DNA of 64,000 bases from Paraglaciecola sp. L3A3. Its GTDB lineage: Bacteria > Pseudomonadota > Gammaproteobacteria > Enterobacterales > Alteromonadaceae. The stretch spans positions 1,099,501 through 1,163,500 of the forward strand of contig NZ_CP047023.1 of NCBI RefSeq assembly GCF_009796765.1, in the 5' to 3' direction. The position numbers were made by a program, and so were the translations under genes. Positions 43,730 to 53,790 of the stretch are shown here, in pieces. The notes under the pieces were generated by a model that saw nothing but the letters and a program-made list of their open reading frames with translations, made no database searches and had not been told where the DNA came from. Each line of letters opens with the position of its first letter. Position 1 is the first letter of the stretch.

Positions 43730-44177
43730 TCACAAGGAAACACGACGAGTCAGGATGACACAAGGACGACTCAGGATGACTTCAGGGTTGAAGGGAAAGT
43801 TCATAGGACGTGAACTTAAAAGGACTGGATACTATAAGGGAAATACCTCGTGAGGATTACGAGTAGGGTAAGGATAAAAGGAGCTTAGGAAGAGCCTTTG
43901 TCAGGATGACAAAGAATGGAATGGACACACAGTGATGTGTAGCTTGTTAAGGATTAGCAAGTAAAGGAGTTAGGACACACCTGGAAGGTGCCTTGTTTGG
44001 AGACAAGATAAATGGATAAAGGACTCACTCAGGATGAGTGGCTCATCGGGATGAATGAGACTGGAGGGAATAGCATAGCTCGGATATGCTTAAGATGGAT
44101 TTGCAACGGAGAGCAGAGAAGGACCCTCAAAATTCTTCAAAGGGCGTGTCTTAAAAAATTTTAAGTCACGCCTTTTT
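43730..44177 (+). ncRNA. csrB: CsrB-family CsrA-sequestering small RNA
   Basis: About 450 nt with some 30 GGA motifs, very many as AGGA and several as the classic CAGGATG. Many lie in loops of short hairpins: CTCGT-GAGGATT-ACGAG, CTTTGTC-AGGAT-GACAAAG, CACTC-AGGAT-GAGTG, GTTCA-TAGGACG-TGAAC, CTTGT-TTGGAG-ACAAG, CACCT-GGA-AGGTG. This is the architecture of CsrB/RsmZ RNAs, which bind many CsrA dimers and relieve translational control of carbon storage, motility, biofilm and exopolysaccharide genes. It ends at a strong terminator. Location between syd and yqcC matches enterobacterial csrB. The 5' end (near 43725-43735, after TTATAT) is an estimate. Confidence 0.93.
44143..44177 (+). terminator. 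Rho-independent terminator of csrB
   Basis: GGCGTG (44143-44148) pairs with CACGCC (44167-44172). Inside, CTTAAAA pairs with TTTTAAG with one T-T mismatch between the two stems. Five T follow the stem. Confidence 0.93.
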
Positions 44178-44227
44178 CATATCTGGGCTGATGTAATACC
44201 TTAGTAGCTGCAAGCTAGAACGCCCTA

Positions 44228-44533
44228 TTATTGAACTCGGTACGCCGGAGTATCAGTATCTAATACTGTTAACCCTGCCATAGAAACTTTACCTTGATAA
44301 CATTCTTCGCCATTTCCAGAAAACTCAAATACAAATACACTTTGAAAATCGAGTTTGCCACGATAACTGCCTATCCGTGTTTTATCTCGAGCAACGCTAA
44401 TAAGTTGTAATTGTCTCGTTTCACAGTAGTTTTCTAAATAGTCTTTTACTGATTCAGAAATAGCTCTTAGTCTCCAAAAGCTGGCGACTACCAGTAAAAT
44501 AATAATTAGAAGTACTAGATCGTATAAATTCAT
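44228..44533 (-). CDS. DUF3301 family membrane-anchored protein
   Basis: 101 residues. The N-terminal membrane segment (YDLVLLIIILLVVASFW) is followed by a small soluble domain with CETRQLQLISVARDKTRI and FVFEFSGNGEECYQGKV. This is the pattern of DUF3301, of unknown function, found in Alteromonadales, Shewanella and Vibrio. Its start overlaps the stop of the DUF3549 gene (ATGA), so the two are translated as a pair. The stop lies 51 nt from the csrB terminator, convergent with it. Confidence 0.75.
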   Translation of the reverse strand: MNLYDLVLLIIILLVVASFWRLRAISESVKDYLENYCETRQLQLISVARDKTRIGSYRGKLDFQSVFVFEFSGNGEECYQGKVSMAGLTVLDTDTPAYRVQ

Positions 44534-45555
44534 GCTGATTGTTGTCCAAATAATAAGCCTATTGCTTGGGTAAGTTGAGGGCTTTTTTCAGGCCATCTTA
44601 GTATGCTCAGCATAGTTTCTCTAATTTCAGGTATTTGTACTAAATCAGAATATAATCCTATAAAAGTTTCAGGACCCATTTCTGCAAGTAGTTGAATATA
44701 TTGTTTGAGCAGGTTTTCGTTGTTTAAGTGAGTCCAATGCCTTGCTGCTATTAACATTAATATGTCTAGTGTAATACCTTGTGGTGACATTAACACCGAT
44801 ATTAAAAACTCTTGGATCTTTTGTTGCTCTTGTCCTTGGCAAAGAGCCCTTAAAGTCGCCGCTAAACGATTTTGATTATTATCTTGCTGCTGGCACCAAG
44901 TTATTAGATGTTCACATAAGGTCGAGTTTAATTGATGATTTTCTAAAGAAGCACACAGGGCATATTGCATTTCAGGCGCTACATCATTGAATTTCTTGAT
45001 AAATAACTCGGAAGAGGCGACTGTTGATATTGTCGCGCAAAAATCAGCGATACCTTGCACAGGTATAGTTTGCCAATCATTTTTTTGCGGGGCGTTTAAA
45101 TAATCTATGACTTTTTCAATATGTTCAGAAGTTGCAAGATCAATGGATAGACGACAAATACTATTAAAGTCTGCTAATTGGTTTTGATTTGGCACAAAGG
45201 TAAATGGGTTTTCAGGTAATTGATTGTTAGGATTGTTTTTATTATCTAACTGTTGGCCTAAAGCCTCTACCACTATCTGTAAAAACTGTTGTCTGCCAGC
45301 AGGAATGATTAATCCTTTTTCGTCTATAGGCAATTTTACAAACCAAATATATTGTTCGCTGCTCGCTTGTTTATTAAAAAATAAGATCCCGTACCAAGCG
45401 TGTTGTTGTCTTGGGTAAGGGGCTGGTATTAAACCATTTTCAATTTCTAAAAATGTTTGTGAAGTAACAGGTCTAATTGCTCTGCCCATATCGAAAATTC
45501 GATAATCGGTACCTGCATGTAATAAAAATTCGCTGATTGTATCTATTTGACTCAT
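44530..45555 (-). CDS. DUF3549 family protein
   Basis: 341 residues, no signal peptide. It matches DUF3549 by its start (TISEFLLHAGTDYRIFDMGR), then YPRQQHAWYGILFFNKQA and FVKLPIDEKGLIIPAGRQQF. The C-terminal two thirds are helical and repeat-like. Function unknown. It is paired with DUF3301 and divergent from yqcC, the arrangement common in this group of bacteria between csrB and yqcC. Confidence 0.75.
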   Translation of the reverse strand: MSQIDTISEFLLHAGTDYRIFDMGRAIRPVTSQTFLEIENGLIPAPYPRQQHAWYGILFFNKQASSEQYIWFVKLPIDEKGLIIPAGRQQFLQIVVEALGQQLDNKNNPNNQLPENPFTFVPNQNQLADFNSICRLSIDLATSEHIEKVIDYLNAPQKNDWQTIPVQGIADFCATISTVASSELFIKKFNDVAPEMQYALCASLENHQLNSTLCEHLITWCQQQDNNQNRLAATLRALCQGQEQQKIQEFLISVLMSPQGITLDILMLIAARHWTHLNNENLLKQYIQLLAEMGPETFIGLYSDLVQIPEIRETMLSILRWPEKSPQLTQAIGLLFGQQSA

Positions 45556-45622
45556 GTTATTCTTAATAATGAAAATAATTTAAATGGATGAGGTCTTTCC
45601 TCAAAACTTATGGTGAGCGATC

Positions 45623-45943
45623 ATGCCACGTAGTCATAAAGAAGTCGAAACACTACTTATAAAATTAGAGCACAGTTTGAAAAATTCGCATTTATGGTCA
45701 GAAACAGAACCGGCGGCAGAAGCGTTTACCAGTATAATGCCGTTTGCTTATGACACTATGTCTTTAGAAAACTGGTTACAGTTTATTTTTATCCCTAAAA
45801 TGTACGATCTCATAGAAAAAAATGCGGCTCTGCCTAACAACATGAGTTTATACCCTATTGCTGAAATGCACTTTTCTAATCTGAAAAGTCGCCAAGCTTT
45901 GCTTAACACCATAGAACAAATAGATAGGATTTTTAATGACTGA
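45623..45943 (+). CDS. yqcC: YqcC family protein (DUF446)
   Basis: 106 residues, all helical, the size of E. coli YqcC. Typical segments are WSETEPAAEAFTSIMPFAYD, MSLENWLQFIFIPKM and LPNNMSLYPIAEMHF. Function unknown; it nearly always precedes truC. The stop overlaps the truC start by 8 nt, indicating coupled translation. Confidence 0.88.
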   Translation: MPRSHKEVETLLIKLEHSLKNSHLWSETEPAAEAFTSIMPFAYDTMSLENWLQFIFIPKMYDLIEKNAALPNNMSLYPIAEMHFSNLKSRQALLNTIEQIDRIFND

Positions 45944-46685
45944 TTTATCTATTATTTATCAAGATGAATATATGGTAGCCATTAATAAACCTGCAGGTTT
46001 GTTAGTTCATAGAAGTATGCTTGACAAGCATGAAACTGAGTTTGCTATGCAGATGGTGCGTGATCAAATCGGTCAGCATGTGTTTCCGGTACATAGATTA
46101 GATCGGCCCACATCTGGGGTATTAGTCTTTGCCTTATCTGTCGAGGTTGCCAGAAGCTTAAACGAGCAGTTTGCCACGCAGACCATTGATAAAACCTATT
46201 TGGCGATTGTCCGAGGCCATACACCTGAAAAGGGTGAGATTAATTATGCATTAAAGGAAAAATTGGACAAGATTGCTGATAAATTAGCAAAACAGGATAA
46301 ACCTGCCCAAGACGCTTTTAGCTATTACACTCGTTTAGCTACATTTGAGTTACCTTTTGCCGTAGGCCGTTATGCAACTGCTCGATATTCTTTAGTGAAG
46401 TTAATGCCCAAAACGGGACGTAAACATCAATTACGTCGGCACATGGGCCATATAAATCATCCAATTGTTGGCGATACCACTCATGGTGATGGCAAACACA
46501 ATGCTTTTGTCCGCCAACAGTTTGGCTTAAATCAATTGGCACTAACCTGTAAGTCTATGCAAATGCATCATCCCGTTTCGGGAAAGATAATCAAATTGAC
46601 TTGTGAATTTGATAAAAACTTAGTGACCATACTAGAAAAATGGCAACTTAGCCTCCATCAATTACAACAGATAAATCAACTTTAA
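45936..46685 (+). CDS. truC: tRNA pseudouridine(65) synthase
   Basis: 249 residues. It isomerises U65 of some tRNAs. VFPVHRLDRPTSGVLVFALS holds the catalytic Asp in the RluA/TruC HRLD motif. YQDEYMVAINKPAGLLVHRS is the family start, and LMPKTGRKHQLRRHMGHINH with PIVGDTTHGDGKHN is the TruC-type C-terminal part. It lies between yqcC and yqcA as in E. coli. Confidence 0.93.
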   Translation: MTDLSIIYQDEYMVAINKPAGLLVHRSMLDKHETEFAMQMVRDQIGQHVFPVHRLDRPTSGVLVFALSVEVARSLNEQFATQTIDKTYLAIVRGHTPEKGEINYALKEKLDKIADKLAKQDKPAQDAFSYYTRLATFELPFAVGRYATARYSLVKLMPKTGRKHQLRRHMGHINHPIVGDTTHGDGKHNAFVRQQFGLNQLALTCKSMQMHHPVSGKIIKLTCEFDKNLVTILEKWQLSLHQLQQINQL

Positions 46686-46715
46686 GTACCTTTCAATAAA
46701 CGGGTTATAAATAAC

Positions 46716-47165
46716 ATGAGTAAAATTAGTATTTTTGTCGGCACAGTTTACGGCAATGCTCAGCATGTGGCTGAAGATGTAAGTAGTATGTTAGCGACCA
46801 AGAACATTGATTCAGAGCTATTCTCAGACCCAAGCATTGATGATTTTAAGCAGGCATCTAGTGTGTTGGTGATCAGTTCAACCACAGGCCAAGGTGATGT
46901 TCCACCTAATTTAGAGTTTTTTATCCAAGATTTACGAGATGCTGCTGAATCAATGGATAATAAACCTTTTGCCGTTGCTGCTTTAGGTGATAGCAGTTAT
47001 GGAGATAGTTTTTGTGGGGCAGGTGTGCAAATTTTTGACTTGTTCACTGAATTACAAGGTAAGCCGGTGGCTGAACTTCTAGAAGTTGATGCTTGTGAAA
47101 CCCTTGAACCAGAAGTGGAAATTGTAGCTTGGGTAGAAAAAATAGCGGAAGATTTGCTTGGTTAA
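46716..47165 (+). CDS. yqcA: Flavodoxin YqcA (MioC-like)
   Basis: 149 residues, a short-chain flavodoxin that binds FMN and carries electrons. The phosphate loop is VGTVYGNAQHVAED. The FMN-binding loops are SSTTGQGDVPPNL and AALGDSSYGDSFCGAG. Partner not known; the conserved position after truC may link it to tRNA modification. A bidirectional terminator follows. Confidence 0.9.
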   Translation: MSKISIFVGTVYGNAQHVAEDVSSMLATKNIDSELFSDPSIDDFKQASSVLVISSTTGQGDVPPNLEFFIQDLRDAAESMDNKPFAVAALGDSSYGDSFCGAGVQIFDLFTELQGKPVAELLEVDACETLEPEVEIVAWVEKIAEDLLG

Positions 47166-47180
47166 GTAAAATTCAGATAT

Positions 47181-47208
47181 AAAAAAAGCGCCTAGGGCGC
47201 TTTTTTTT
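47181..47208. terminator. Bidirectional terminator between yqcA and rpsT
   Basis: A7-GCGCC-TAG-GGCGC-T8: a GC stem flanked by an A-run and a T-run, so it can end transcription from both sides. It lies between convergent genes. Confidence 0.93.
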
Positions 47209-47220
47209 AATCAGTACAAA

Positions 47221-47484
47221 TTAAGCTAAAGCTTTAATCTGTGCAGCTAAGCGGCTTTTATGACGAGCAGCTTTATTTTTGTGTATCAAACCTTTAGTAG
47301 CCATACGGTCTAAAATAGGTGTTGCTGCAGTAAATGCAGCTTGAGCATCTTCTTTATTACCAGAGGCAATTGCAGAAAGTACTTTTTTCAAAGATGTACG
47401 TGTCATTGAACGACGGCTAGCGTTATGTTGGCGACGCTTTTCCGATTGTAATGCACGTTTCTTAGCAGACTTGATGTTAGCCAA
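47221..47484 (-). CDS. rpsT: 30S ribosomal protein S20
   Basis: 87 residues, the usual length. It begins [20 protein letters not shown] and is rich in Lys/Arg helices that bind 16S rRNA. The start codon is TTG (UUG), as in E. coli rpsT, where the poor start is part of autoregulation. GGGAG precedes it. Single gene with its own strong promoter, divergent from murJ as in many gammaproteobacteria. Confidence 0.97.
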   Translation of the reverse strand: MANIKSAKKRALQSEKRRQHNASRRSMTRTSLKKVLSAIASGNKEDAQAAFTAATPILDRMATKGLIHKNKAARHKSRLAAQIKALA

Positions 47485-47527
47485 GTTGGAACTCCCAAAA
47501 AATTCTAGTCAAAATTCAAGGGGGCGA

Positions 47528-47555
47528 ATTATCCCGATCTACGCCTTTATGTCAA
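47528..47555 (-). promoter_or_regulatory. rpsT promoter (sigma-70)
   Basis: On the minus strand TTGACA (47555-47550) is separated by 16 bp from GATAAT (47533-47528). Both boxes are near consensus, and transcription would start about 35 nt before the UUG start codon. The rest of the 344-bp gap to murJ shows no other clear feature. Confidence 0.85.
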
Positions 47556-47828
47556 TCTATTTTGTGGGTTTTATAAACAAAAGTTCTTTGAGGTCTGAAT
47601 TATATAACAATATAGATTGATTAAGCTTTTTTTACAGGGAATTATCGTATGTTTTACACTCAAATAAGACTATTTTAAAATCATATTGTAATTTTATCCT
47701 TTTTACTAAACTGAGCTTGATTGGCTTTTAAAACTTAAAATCAATCATGGCGTAAATTCAGGGAATTAGATTGGTATTCGTTTATGCTTCACGCATAATA
47801 CTCTTTTTTATTTAAATGGAAGCTGTGG

Positions 47829-49382
47829 GTGTCTCGTAAGTTATTTAAATCAGGCATGATTGTTAGTCTAGTGACTTTTATATCGCGTATTTTGGGATTG
47901 ATTCGGGACGCTGTTATCGCTAACTTAATGGGAGCAAGTGCTAGTGCTGATGTATTCCTTGTTGCCAATAAAGTTCCTAATTTTTTAAGACGACTGTTTG
48001 CTGAAGGCGCTTTTGCTCAAGCCTTTATTCCTGTTTTGACCGATGTGAAAGGTGAGGGCGATCAAGAACACCTAAAAAGGTTTATTGCCAAAGTTTCAGG
48101 TACTTTGGGTTTTGTTGTCACTATAGTCACTATTATTGGAGTAATAGGTTCTCCCATTTTAGCAGCGCTTTTTGGTATGAGTTGGTTTATTGATTATGTA
48201 AATGATGGCCCGCAAGGGGGTAAATTTGAACTTGCTTCCTTGATGCTTAAAATTACCTTTCCTTATTTATTATTCATTTCGTTAGCTGGTCTTGCGGGAG
48301 CAATTTTAAATACCTTAAATAAATTTGCCATGGCTGCTTTTACGCCAGTTGTACTGAATGTGTCCATTATCAGTTGTGCCATTTTACTTGCTCCACAATT
48401 TGAAGAGCCCGCATTTGCATTAGCTTGGGGGGTGTTTATTGGTGGTTTGTGCCAATTACTCTTCTTACTGCCATTTTTAATGAAAGCCGGCTTGTTAGTT
48501 AAACCCAAGTGGGGTTGGTCTGATCCGGATATTGTCAAAGTACGCACCTTGATGATCCCAGCCATGTTTGGGGTGTCAGTGGGTCAGTTAAATTTATTGC
48601 TTGATACTATGATAGCCACTGCTTTAGGCACAGGCGCTGTTTCCTACCTGTATTATTCGGATCGTTTATTAGAGTTTCCATTGGGCTTATTTGGTATCGC
48701 TATAGCGACAGTAATTTTACCCACACTGTCTCGCAACCATGTGGCTAAAGATGATGTGGCGTTTAATCGGAATATAGACTGGGCTGTGAAAATGGTCTGT
48801 ATTTTGGGGATCCCCGCTGCCACAGGTTTATTTATGTTAGCTGAACCTATGTTGTTAACTATTTTTCAACGGGGTGCATTTACTCCTGAGGATGCAAGAT
48901 TTGCCTCACTAAGCTTGCAAGCTTATGCCTTTGGCTTGTTAAGTTTTATGTTAGTCAAAGTGTTAGCGCCAGGTTTCTTTTCAAGACAAGACACTAAAAC
49001 CCCAGTTAAATTTGGTATTTGGTGCATGGCTGCCAATATGGTGTTTAATTTAATCTTAATCTGGCCTTTTGATTATGTTGGGTTAGCTATGGCCACATCT
49101 TTATCTGCCTCTATGAATGCAATGCTACTGTATTTTACTTTGCGTAAACGCAATATTTACCAAGCATCAGCCCAAACAGCTTGGATGATAGGTAAAATTG
49201 TGATTGCAAGTTTATTGATGGCTGCAGCTATTCATTATTTTAATCCAGTAGTGAGTGTCTGGCTTGAAATGGCTTTTATGTTGAAGGTTTTTGAATTAGC
49301 CCAATTAATTGTGATTGGTGCTGGTGTATTTACTGGTGTTTTACTGCTGTTAGGGGTTAGAAAGTCATCTTTTCAGGCTTAG
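47829..49382 (+). CDS. murJ: Lipid II flippase MurJ (MviN)
   Basis: 517 residues with about 14 membrane segments, an inner-membrane MOP-superfamily flippase that moves lipid II for cell-wall synthesis. SRKLFKSGMIVSLVTFISRI, LGLIRDAVIANLMGASASAD and FLRRLFAEGAFAQAFIPVLT are characteristic. The start is GTG at 47829 with GGAAG upstream. It lies upstream of ribF-ileS-lspA, as in many Alteromonadales. Confidence 0.96.
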   Translation: MSRKLFKSGMIVSLVTFISRILGLIRDAVIANLMGASASADVFLVANKVPNFLRRLFAEGAFAQAFIPVLTDVKGEGDQEHLKRFIAKVSGTLGFVVTIVTIIGVIGSPILAALFGMSWFIDYVNDGPQGGKFELASLMLKITFPYLLFISLAGLAGAILNTLNKFAMAAFTPVVLNVSIISCAILLAPQFEEPAFALAWGVFIGGLCQLLFLLPFLMKAGLLVKPKWGWSDPDIVKVRTLMIPAMFGVSVGQLNLLLDTMIATALGTGAVSYLYYSDRLLEFPLGLFGIAIATVILPTLSRNHVAKDDVAFNRNIDWAVKMVCILGIPAATGLFMLAEPMLLTIFQRGAFTPEDARFASLSLQAYAFGLLSFMLVKVLAPGFFSRQDTKTPVKFGIWCMAANMVFNLILIWPFDYVGLAMATSLSASMNAMLLYFTLRKRNIYQASAQTAWMIGKIVIASLLMAAAIHYFNPVVSVWLEMAFMLKVFELAQLIVIGAGVFTGVLLLLGVRKSSFQA

Positions 49383-49395
49383 TACCCTATTCTAC

Positions 49396-49423
49396 TTTCA
49401 ATCATGCTGGAGTTCGCTATAAT
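49396..49423 (+). promoter_or_regulatory. Probable promoter of the ribF-ileS-lspA-fkpB-ispH operon
   Basis: TATAAT at 49418-49423 is a perfect -10 box. TTTCAA at 49396-49401 is a moderate -35 box with a 16-bp spacer. It leaves a leader of about 85 nt before ribF. Confidence 0.55.
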
Positions 49424-49514
49424 CCGCGCCTTTGATTGAATTTTACGAAAACGATGTGAATAGATTTCGTATTCGTTTTAAAGTGTTTTATTGACCTTAA
49501 TTTAGAGAATTTTG

Positions 49515-50441
49515 TTGGAACTGATCCGCGGTATACATAACTTACGAGAAAAACATCGAGGCTGTGTATTAACAATAGGTAAGTTTGATGGTGTACATCT
49601 AGGGCATCAAGCTGTACTTCGCCAGGTTGTTGCCAAAGCCAGAGCCTTGCAACTGCCGTCTACTGTCATGGTGTTTGAGCCTCAGCCAGAGGAGTTATTT
49701 ACTCCGGAGCTGGCACCTGCGCGTTTAAGTTTATTGCGAGATAAATATCGCCAGTTGAAAAAATTAGGTGTTGATCGTTTATTGTGTATTAAATTTGATC
49801 GCACTTTTTCTAACTATAGTGCCAATAAATTTATTGCAGATTTATTAGTAGATAAATTGGGTACTCAGTTTTTGGTCGTAGGTGATGATTTTCACTTTGG
49901 CCAAGGTAGGGTGGGGGATTTCTCCATGTTACAAGATGCTGGGCAAAAGGGGGGGTTCTCTGTAGCCAGTACTCAAAGTTTTCGATTAGCAGACTGTCGT
50001 ATTAGTTCAACTGCAATACGTGATGCCTTGACCAACAATGATTTTGTGTTAGCGGAACATATGTTAGGTCGGCCTTTTACCATAGCGGGCAAAGTGTTGC
50101 ATGGTGATAAAAAAGGTCGAACCATAGGTTTTCCCACCGCTAATGTTTTATTAAAACGCTGTAAGGCACCTGTAAATGGCGTATTTGCAGTAGAAGTACA
50201 AGTGGGTAGTGAATTCTATCCAGGTGTTGCCAATATAGGACATAGACCAACAGTTAATGGTCAACGTTCACAATTAGAGGTACACCTTTTTAATTTCAAC
50301 GAAAATATATATGGGCAATTTATTTCAGTTGCCTTGAAACAAAAAATTAGAGAAGAAATGAAGTTTGATTCGTTTGAATTACTTCATAAACAAATATTAA
50401 AAGATGCGGCAGAAGCGAAACAAATTCTCGCTGTGACTTAA
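49515..50441 (+). CDS. ribF: Bifunctional riboflavin kinase/FAD synthetase
   Basis: About 308 residues. It phosphorylates riboflavin to FMN and adenylates FMN to FAD. The family start ELIRGIHNLREKHRGCVLTI follows directly on a TTG; of the two adjacent TTG codons (49512, 49515) the second gives the standard N-terminus. GKFDGVHLGHQAVLRQV is the nucleotidyl-transferase site. GDKKGRTIGFPTANV with the C-terminal beta-barrel is the flavokinase. First gene of the operon ahead of ileS. Confidence 0.95.
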   Translation: MELIRGIHNLREKHRGCVLTIGKFDGVHLGHQAVLRQVVAKARALQLPSTVMVFEPQPEELFTPELAPARLSLLRDKYRQLKKLGVDRLLCIKFDRTFSNYSANKFIADLLVDKLGTQFLVVGDDFHFGQGRVGDFSMLQDAGQKGGFSVASTQSFRLADCRISSTAIRDALTNNDFVLAEHMLGRPFTIAGKVLHGDKKGRTIGFPTANVLLKRCKAPVNGVFAVEVQVGSEFYPGVANIGHRPTVNGQRSQLEVHLFNFNENIYGQFISVALKQKIREEMKFDSFELLHKQILKDAAEAKQILAVT

Positions 50442-50483
50442 GATTTTGACTGTAACCATTGACCAACTTGGATTTAACCAACA

Positions 50484-53303
50484 ATGAGTGATTATAAACA
50501 CACCTTAAATTTGCCTGAGACAGAGTTTCCTATGCGCGGAAACTTAGCTCAGCGTGAGCCTAAAATGTTACAACAGTGGACCGAGAAAAAGCTATATCAG
50601 CAAATTCGTGACGCTAAAAAAGGCAATACACCTTTTATTTTGCATGATGGCCCTCCTTACGCAAATGGTGATATTCACATTGGTCATGCAGTGAATAAAA
50701 TCTTAAAAGACATAATAGTCAAATCAAAAACCTTATCTGGCTTTGATGCGCCTTATGTTCCTGGTTGGGATTGTCATGGCTTGCCAATCGAATTGATGGT
50801 TGAGAAAAAAGTCGGTAAGCCGGGAAAAAAAGTCACAGCTGCTGAATTTAGACAAAAATGTCGTGAATATGCTGAAAAACAAATAGCCGGCCAAAAAGCC
50901 GACTTTATTCGTTTAGGCGTGTTAGGTGAGTGGGATAAGCCATACAAAACAATGGATTTTTCTTCAGAAGCTAACATTATTCGTGAGCTGGGCCATGTGG
51001 TTCGTTCTGGTCATCTTGAAAAAGGCTTTAAACCAGTACATTGGTGTACCGATTGTGGTTCAGCATTAGCTGAAGCAGAAGTGGAATATCAAGATAAAAA
51101 TTCACCGTCAATCGATGTGGCTTTTAAAGCGGTTGATACCAATGCTCTGACTGCTTGTTTTGCTACTAGCGAAGCTAAAGGCGATGTGTCTTTAGTTATT
51201 TGGACCACCACACCTTGGACTATGCCTGCTAACCGCGCGGTTTGTGTGCATCCTGAAATTGAATATAGTTTAGTGCAAGTTTCTAATGATTCAGGTAGTC
51301 AATGTTTAGTGGTAGCGTCTGATCTGGTTAAAGATTGTATGCACCGTTTTGGTTTTGAAGAGTACACAGTATTAGGTCATTGCCATGGTGCTGCCTTAGA
51401 AAACCTTACCTTAAATCATCCTTTTTATGATTTCGAAGTCCCTGTGATCTTAGGTGACCATGTGACAACTGAATCAGGCACAGGTTGTGTACATACAGCA
51501 CCAGGACACGGTGTTGACGATTTTAATGTAGGTAAAAAATACGGCTTAGAAGTAGCCAATCCTGTTGGTGCCAATGGCGTGTATTTAGAAGGCACAGAGT
51601 TATTTGCCGGTGAACATGTATTTAAAGCCAATGACCATGTTGTTGAAGTACTAAAAGAACACGGTGCTTTGTTACATCATCATGTTTATAACCATAGTTA
51701 TCCACATTGCTGGCGTCATAAGAGCCCGATTATTTTCCGTGCGACGCCTCAGTGGTTTATTAGCATGGATAAAAATGGCTTACGTGAAGATTCGATTAAA
51801 GAAATTCATAAAACTCAGTGGATCCCAGAATGGGGTGAAAGCCGCATAGAAACTATGGTATCTAGCAGACCTGATTGGTGTATATCTCGTCAAAGAACCT
51901 GGGGTGTACCTATCGCATTGTTTGTGCATAAAGACACTGGTGATCTTCATCCTAGAACCGATGAATTACTTGAAGAAGTGGCTTTGTTGGTTGAACAAAA
52001 AGGTATTCAAGCTTGGTGGGACATAGATACTGAAGCAATGTTAGGTGCCGATGCAGAGACCTTTGTTAAGGTACCCGATACCTTAGACGTATGGTTTGAC
52101 TCAGGTGTGACTCATTATTTTGTTGTGGACAAACGCGATGATATCCCCGCTTCTGCTGATTTATACCTAGAAGGTTCTGATCAACATAGAGGTTGGTTTA
52201 TGTCGTCATTGATGACATCAGTTGCTACTAAAGGCCATGCACCTTACAAACAAGTATTAACCCATGGTTTTACGGTTGATGGTGAAGGCAAAAAAATGTC
52301 TAAGTCTTTAGGCAATACTATCGCTCCTCAGCAAGTGACTGGAAAACTTGGCGCAGATATTTTACGTTTATGGGTCGCCTCTACTGATTATCGTAGTGAA
52401 ATAGCCGTATCAGATGAAATCTTGAATCGTTCAGCTGATGCTTATAGACGTATTCGTAATACTGCTCGTTTCTTATTGGCCAATTTAACTGGCTTTGAGC
52501 CTAGTAAAGATTTAGTCGCAATCGACGATATGGTTGAGTTAGATAAGTGGGCTGTAGGTCGTGCGCATACTATTCAACAAGAAATTATTGCCGCTTACGA
52601 AAAATATGACATGTTAGTGGTCACACAAAAACTCATGCAATTCTGTTCTATCGAATTGGGCAGTTTTTACTTAGACATCATTAAAGACCGTCAATACACA
52701 GCCAAAGGCGACAGCCATGCTCGTCGTTCATGTCAAAGTGCGCTTTATCACATCATTGAATCATTAGTACGCTGGATGGCGCCTATCACCAGCTTTACTG
52801 CCCAGGAGTTATGGCAAGAAATGCCTTGGCAAAATGATGAGTTTGTGTTCACTGGACAGTGGTATCAAGGTTTAGATGCTGTGCAATTATCTCCTGAATT
52901 TGACAATGAGTTTTGGTTACAAATATTAGCGGTTAAAGATCAAGTAAACCGTTGTATTGAAGCCACCCGTAAAGAGGGAAAAATTAAAGGTTCGTTACAA
53001 GCAGAGGTGAAACTTTATGTGACGCCTACCTTGGCTAACTTGTTAGCTAAACTTGAAGACGAATTACGCTTTGTTTTAATCACCTCTAAAGCAGAAGTGA
53101 TTGAAGTGGCCACAGCTCCGGAAGGAGTGAGTGCTACAGAAGTCGAAGGATTATGGGTTGAAGTTGCTGTTTCTACTGCTGAAAAATGCAGCCGTTGTTG
53201 GCATCACAGAGAAGATGTAGGCGCCAATGATAAACACCCTGAACTTTGTGTACGTTGTGTAGATAACGTAGATGGCGAAGGTGAAAAGCGCGCTTATGCT
53301 TAA
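50484..53303 (+). CDS. ileS: Isoleucyl-tRNA synthetase
   Basis: 939 residues, normal length for the bacterial type. The class I motifs are present: [15 protein letters not shown] (HIGH) and [17 protein letters not shown] (KMSKS). The editing domain includes [20 protein letters not shown] and [20 protein letters not shown]. The C-terminal zinc site [10 protein letters not shown] ... CVRCV is intact. It is in one operon with ribF and overlaps lspA by 8 nt. Confidence 0.97.
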   Translation: MSDYKHTLNLPETEFPMRGNLAQREPKMLQQWTEKKLYQQIRDAKKGNTPFILHDGPPYANGDIHIGHAVNKILKDIIVKSKTLSGFDAPYVPGWDCHGLPIELMVEKKVGKPGKKVTAAEFRQKCREYAEKQIAGQKADFIRLGVLGEWDKPYKTMDFSSEANIIRELGHVVRSGHLEKGFKPVHWCTDCGSALAEAEVEYQDKNSPSIDVAFKAVDTNALTACFATSEAKGDVSLVIWTTTPWTMPANRAVCVHPEIEYSLVQVSNDSGSQCLVVASDLVKDCMHRFGFEEYTVLGHCHGAALENLTLNHPFYDFEVPVILGDHVTTESGTGCVHTAPGHGVDDFNVGKKYGLEVANPVGANGVYLEGTELFAGEHVFKANDHVVEVLKEHGALLHHHVYNHSYPHCWRHKSPIIFRATPQWFISMDKNGLREDSIKEIHKTQWIPEWGESRIETMVSSRPDWCISRQRTWGVPIALFVHKDTGDLHPRTDELLEEVALLVEQKGIQAWWDIDTEAMLGADAETFVKVPDTLDVWFDSGVTHYFVVDKRDDIPASADLYLEGSDQHRGWFMSSLMTSVATKGHAPYKQVLTHGFTVDGEGKKMSKSLGNTIAPQQVTGKLGADILRLWVASTDYRSEIAVSDEILNRSADAYRRIRNTARFLLANLTGFEPSKDLVAIDDMVELDKWAVGRAHTIQQEIIAAYEKYDMLVVTQKLMQFCSIELGSFYLDIIKDRQYTAKGDSHARRSCQSALYHIIESLVRWMAPITSFTAQELWQEMPWQNDEFVFTGQWYQGLDAVQLSPEFDNEFWLQILAVKDQVNRCIEATRKEGKIKGSLQAEVKLYVTPTLANLLAKLEDELRFVLITSKAEVIEVATAPEGVSATEVEGLWVEVAVSTAEKCSRCWHHREDVGANDKHPELCVRCVDNVDGEGEKRAYA

Positions 53304-53790
53304 TCTGTTTACCCAAACAGGCTGGCGTTTTTTATGGCTAGCTTGTTTGGTCTTTGGCCTTGACCAATACACAAAAAATAGAATTGTAAACGAACTTGAA
53401 CTGTACCAAGCGATTCAGGTTTTGCCCTTTTTTAATCTAACCCATGTGTATAATTACGGTGCCGCTTTTAGCTTCTTACATGATGCTGGTGGCTGGCAAC
53501 GTTGGTTTTTCACTATTATGGCTTTTATGGTCACAGCATTAATTTTATGGTGGTCAAAACAAACTACTAAACAACAAGTTATTTTGCCAGTGGCATTTAG
53601 TTTGATTATAGGTGGAGCCTTAGGCAATGCTTATGACCGTTTAATACATGGTTATGTGATCGATTTTTTAGTGGTTTATTATAAAACTTGGTATTGGCCT
53701 GCATTTAACATTGCAGACGCAGCGATTACATTAGGCGCTGGTCTATTAATTATTGATATGTTTAAAAATAAAGAGCAAAAAGATGACTGA
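53296..53790 (+). CDS. lspA: Lipoprotein signal peptidase (signal peptidase II)
   Basis: 164 residues from ATG 53296; a longer start at 53272 would overlap ileS by 32 nt. It is an inner-membrane aspartic protease with four membrane segments. Conserved boxes: [10 protein letters not shown] (box A), [38 protein letters not shown] with the first catalytic Asp, and [19 protein letters not shown] with the second. Its stop overlaps the fkpB start. Confidence 0.95.
   Translation: MLNLFTQTGWRFLWLACLVFGLDQYTKNRIVNELELYQAIQVLPFFNLTHVYNYGAAFSFLHDAGGWQRWFFTIMAFMVTALILWWSKQTTKQQVILPVAFSLIIGGALGNAYDRLIHGYVIDFLVVYYKTWYWPAFNIADAAITLGAGLLIIDMFKNKEQKDD

Noticed and set aside
43619..43813. 64-codon open frame before and within csrB
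   Set aside because: It runs from the leader into the hairpin array of the RNA, has no homology-like features, and its 3' part is dictated by GGA hairpins.
47485..47828. A small gene or RNA between rpsT and murJ
   Set aside because: Apart from the rpsT promoter, no open frame, hairpin series or terminator could be supported.
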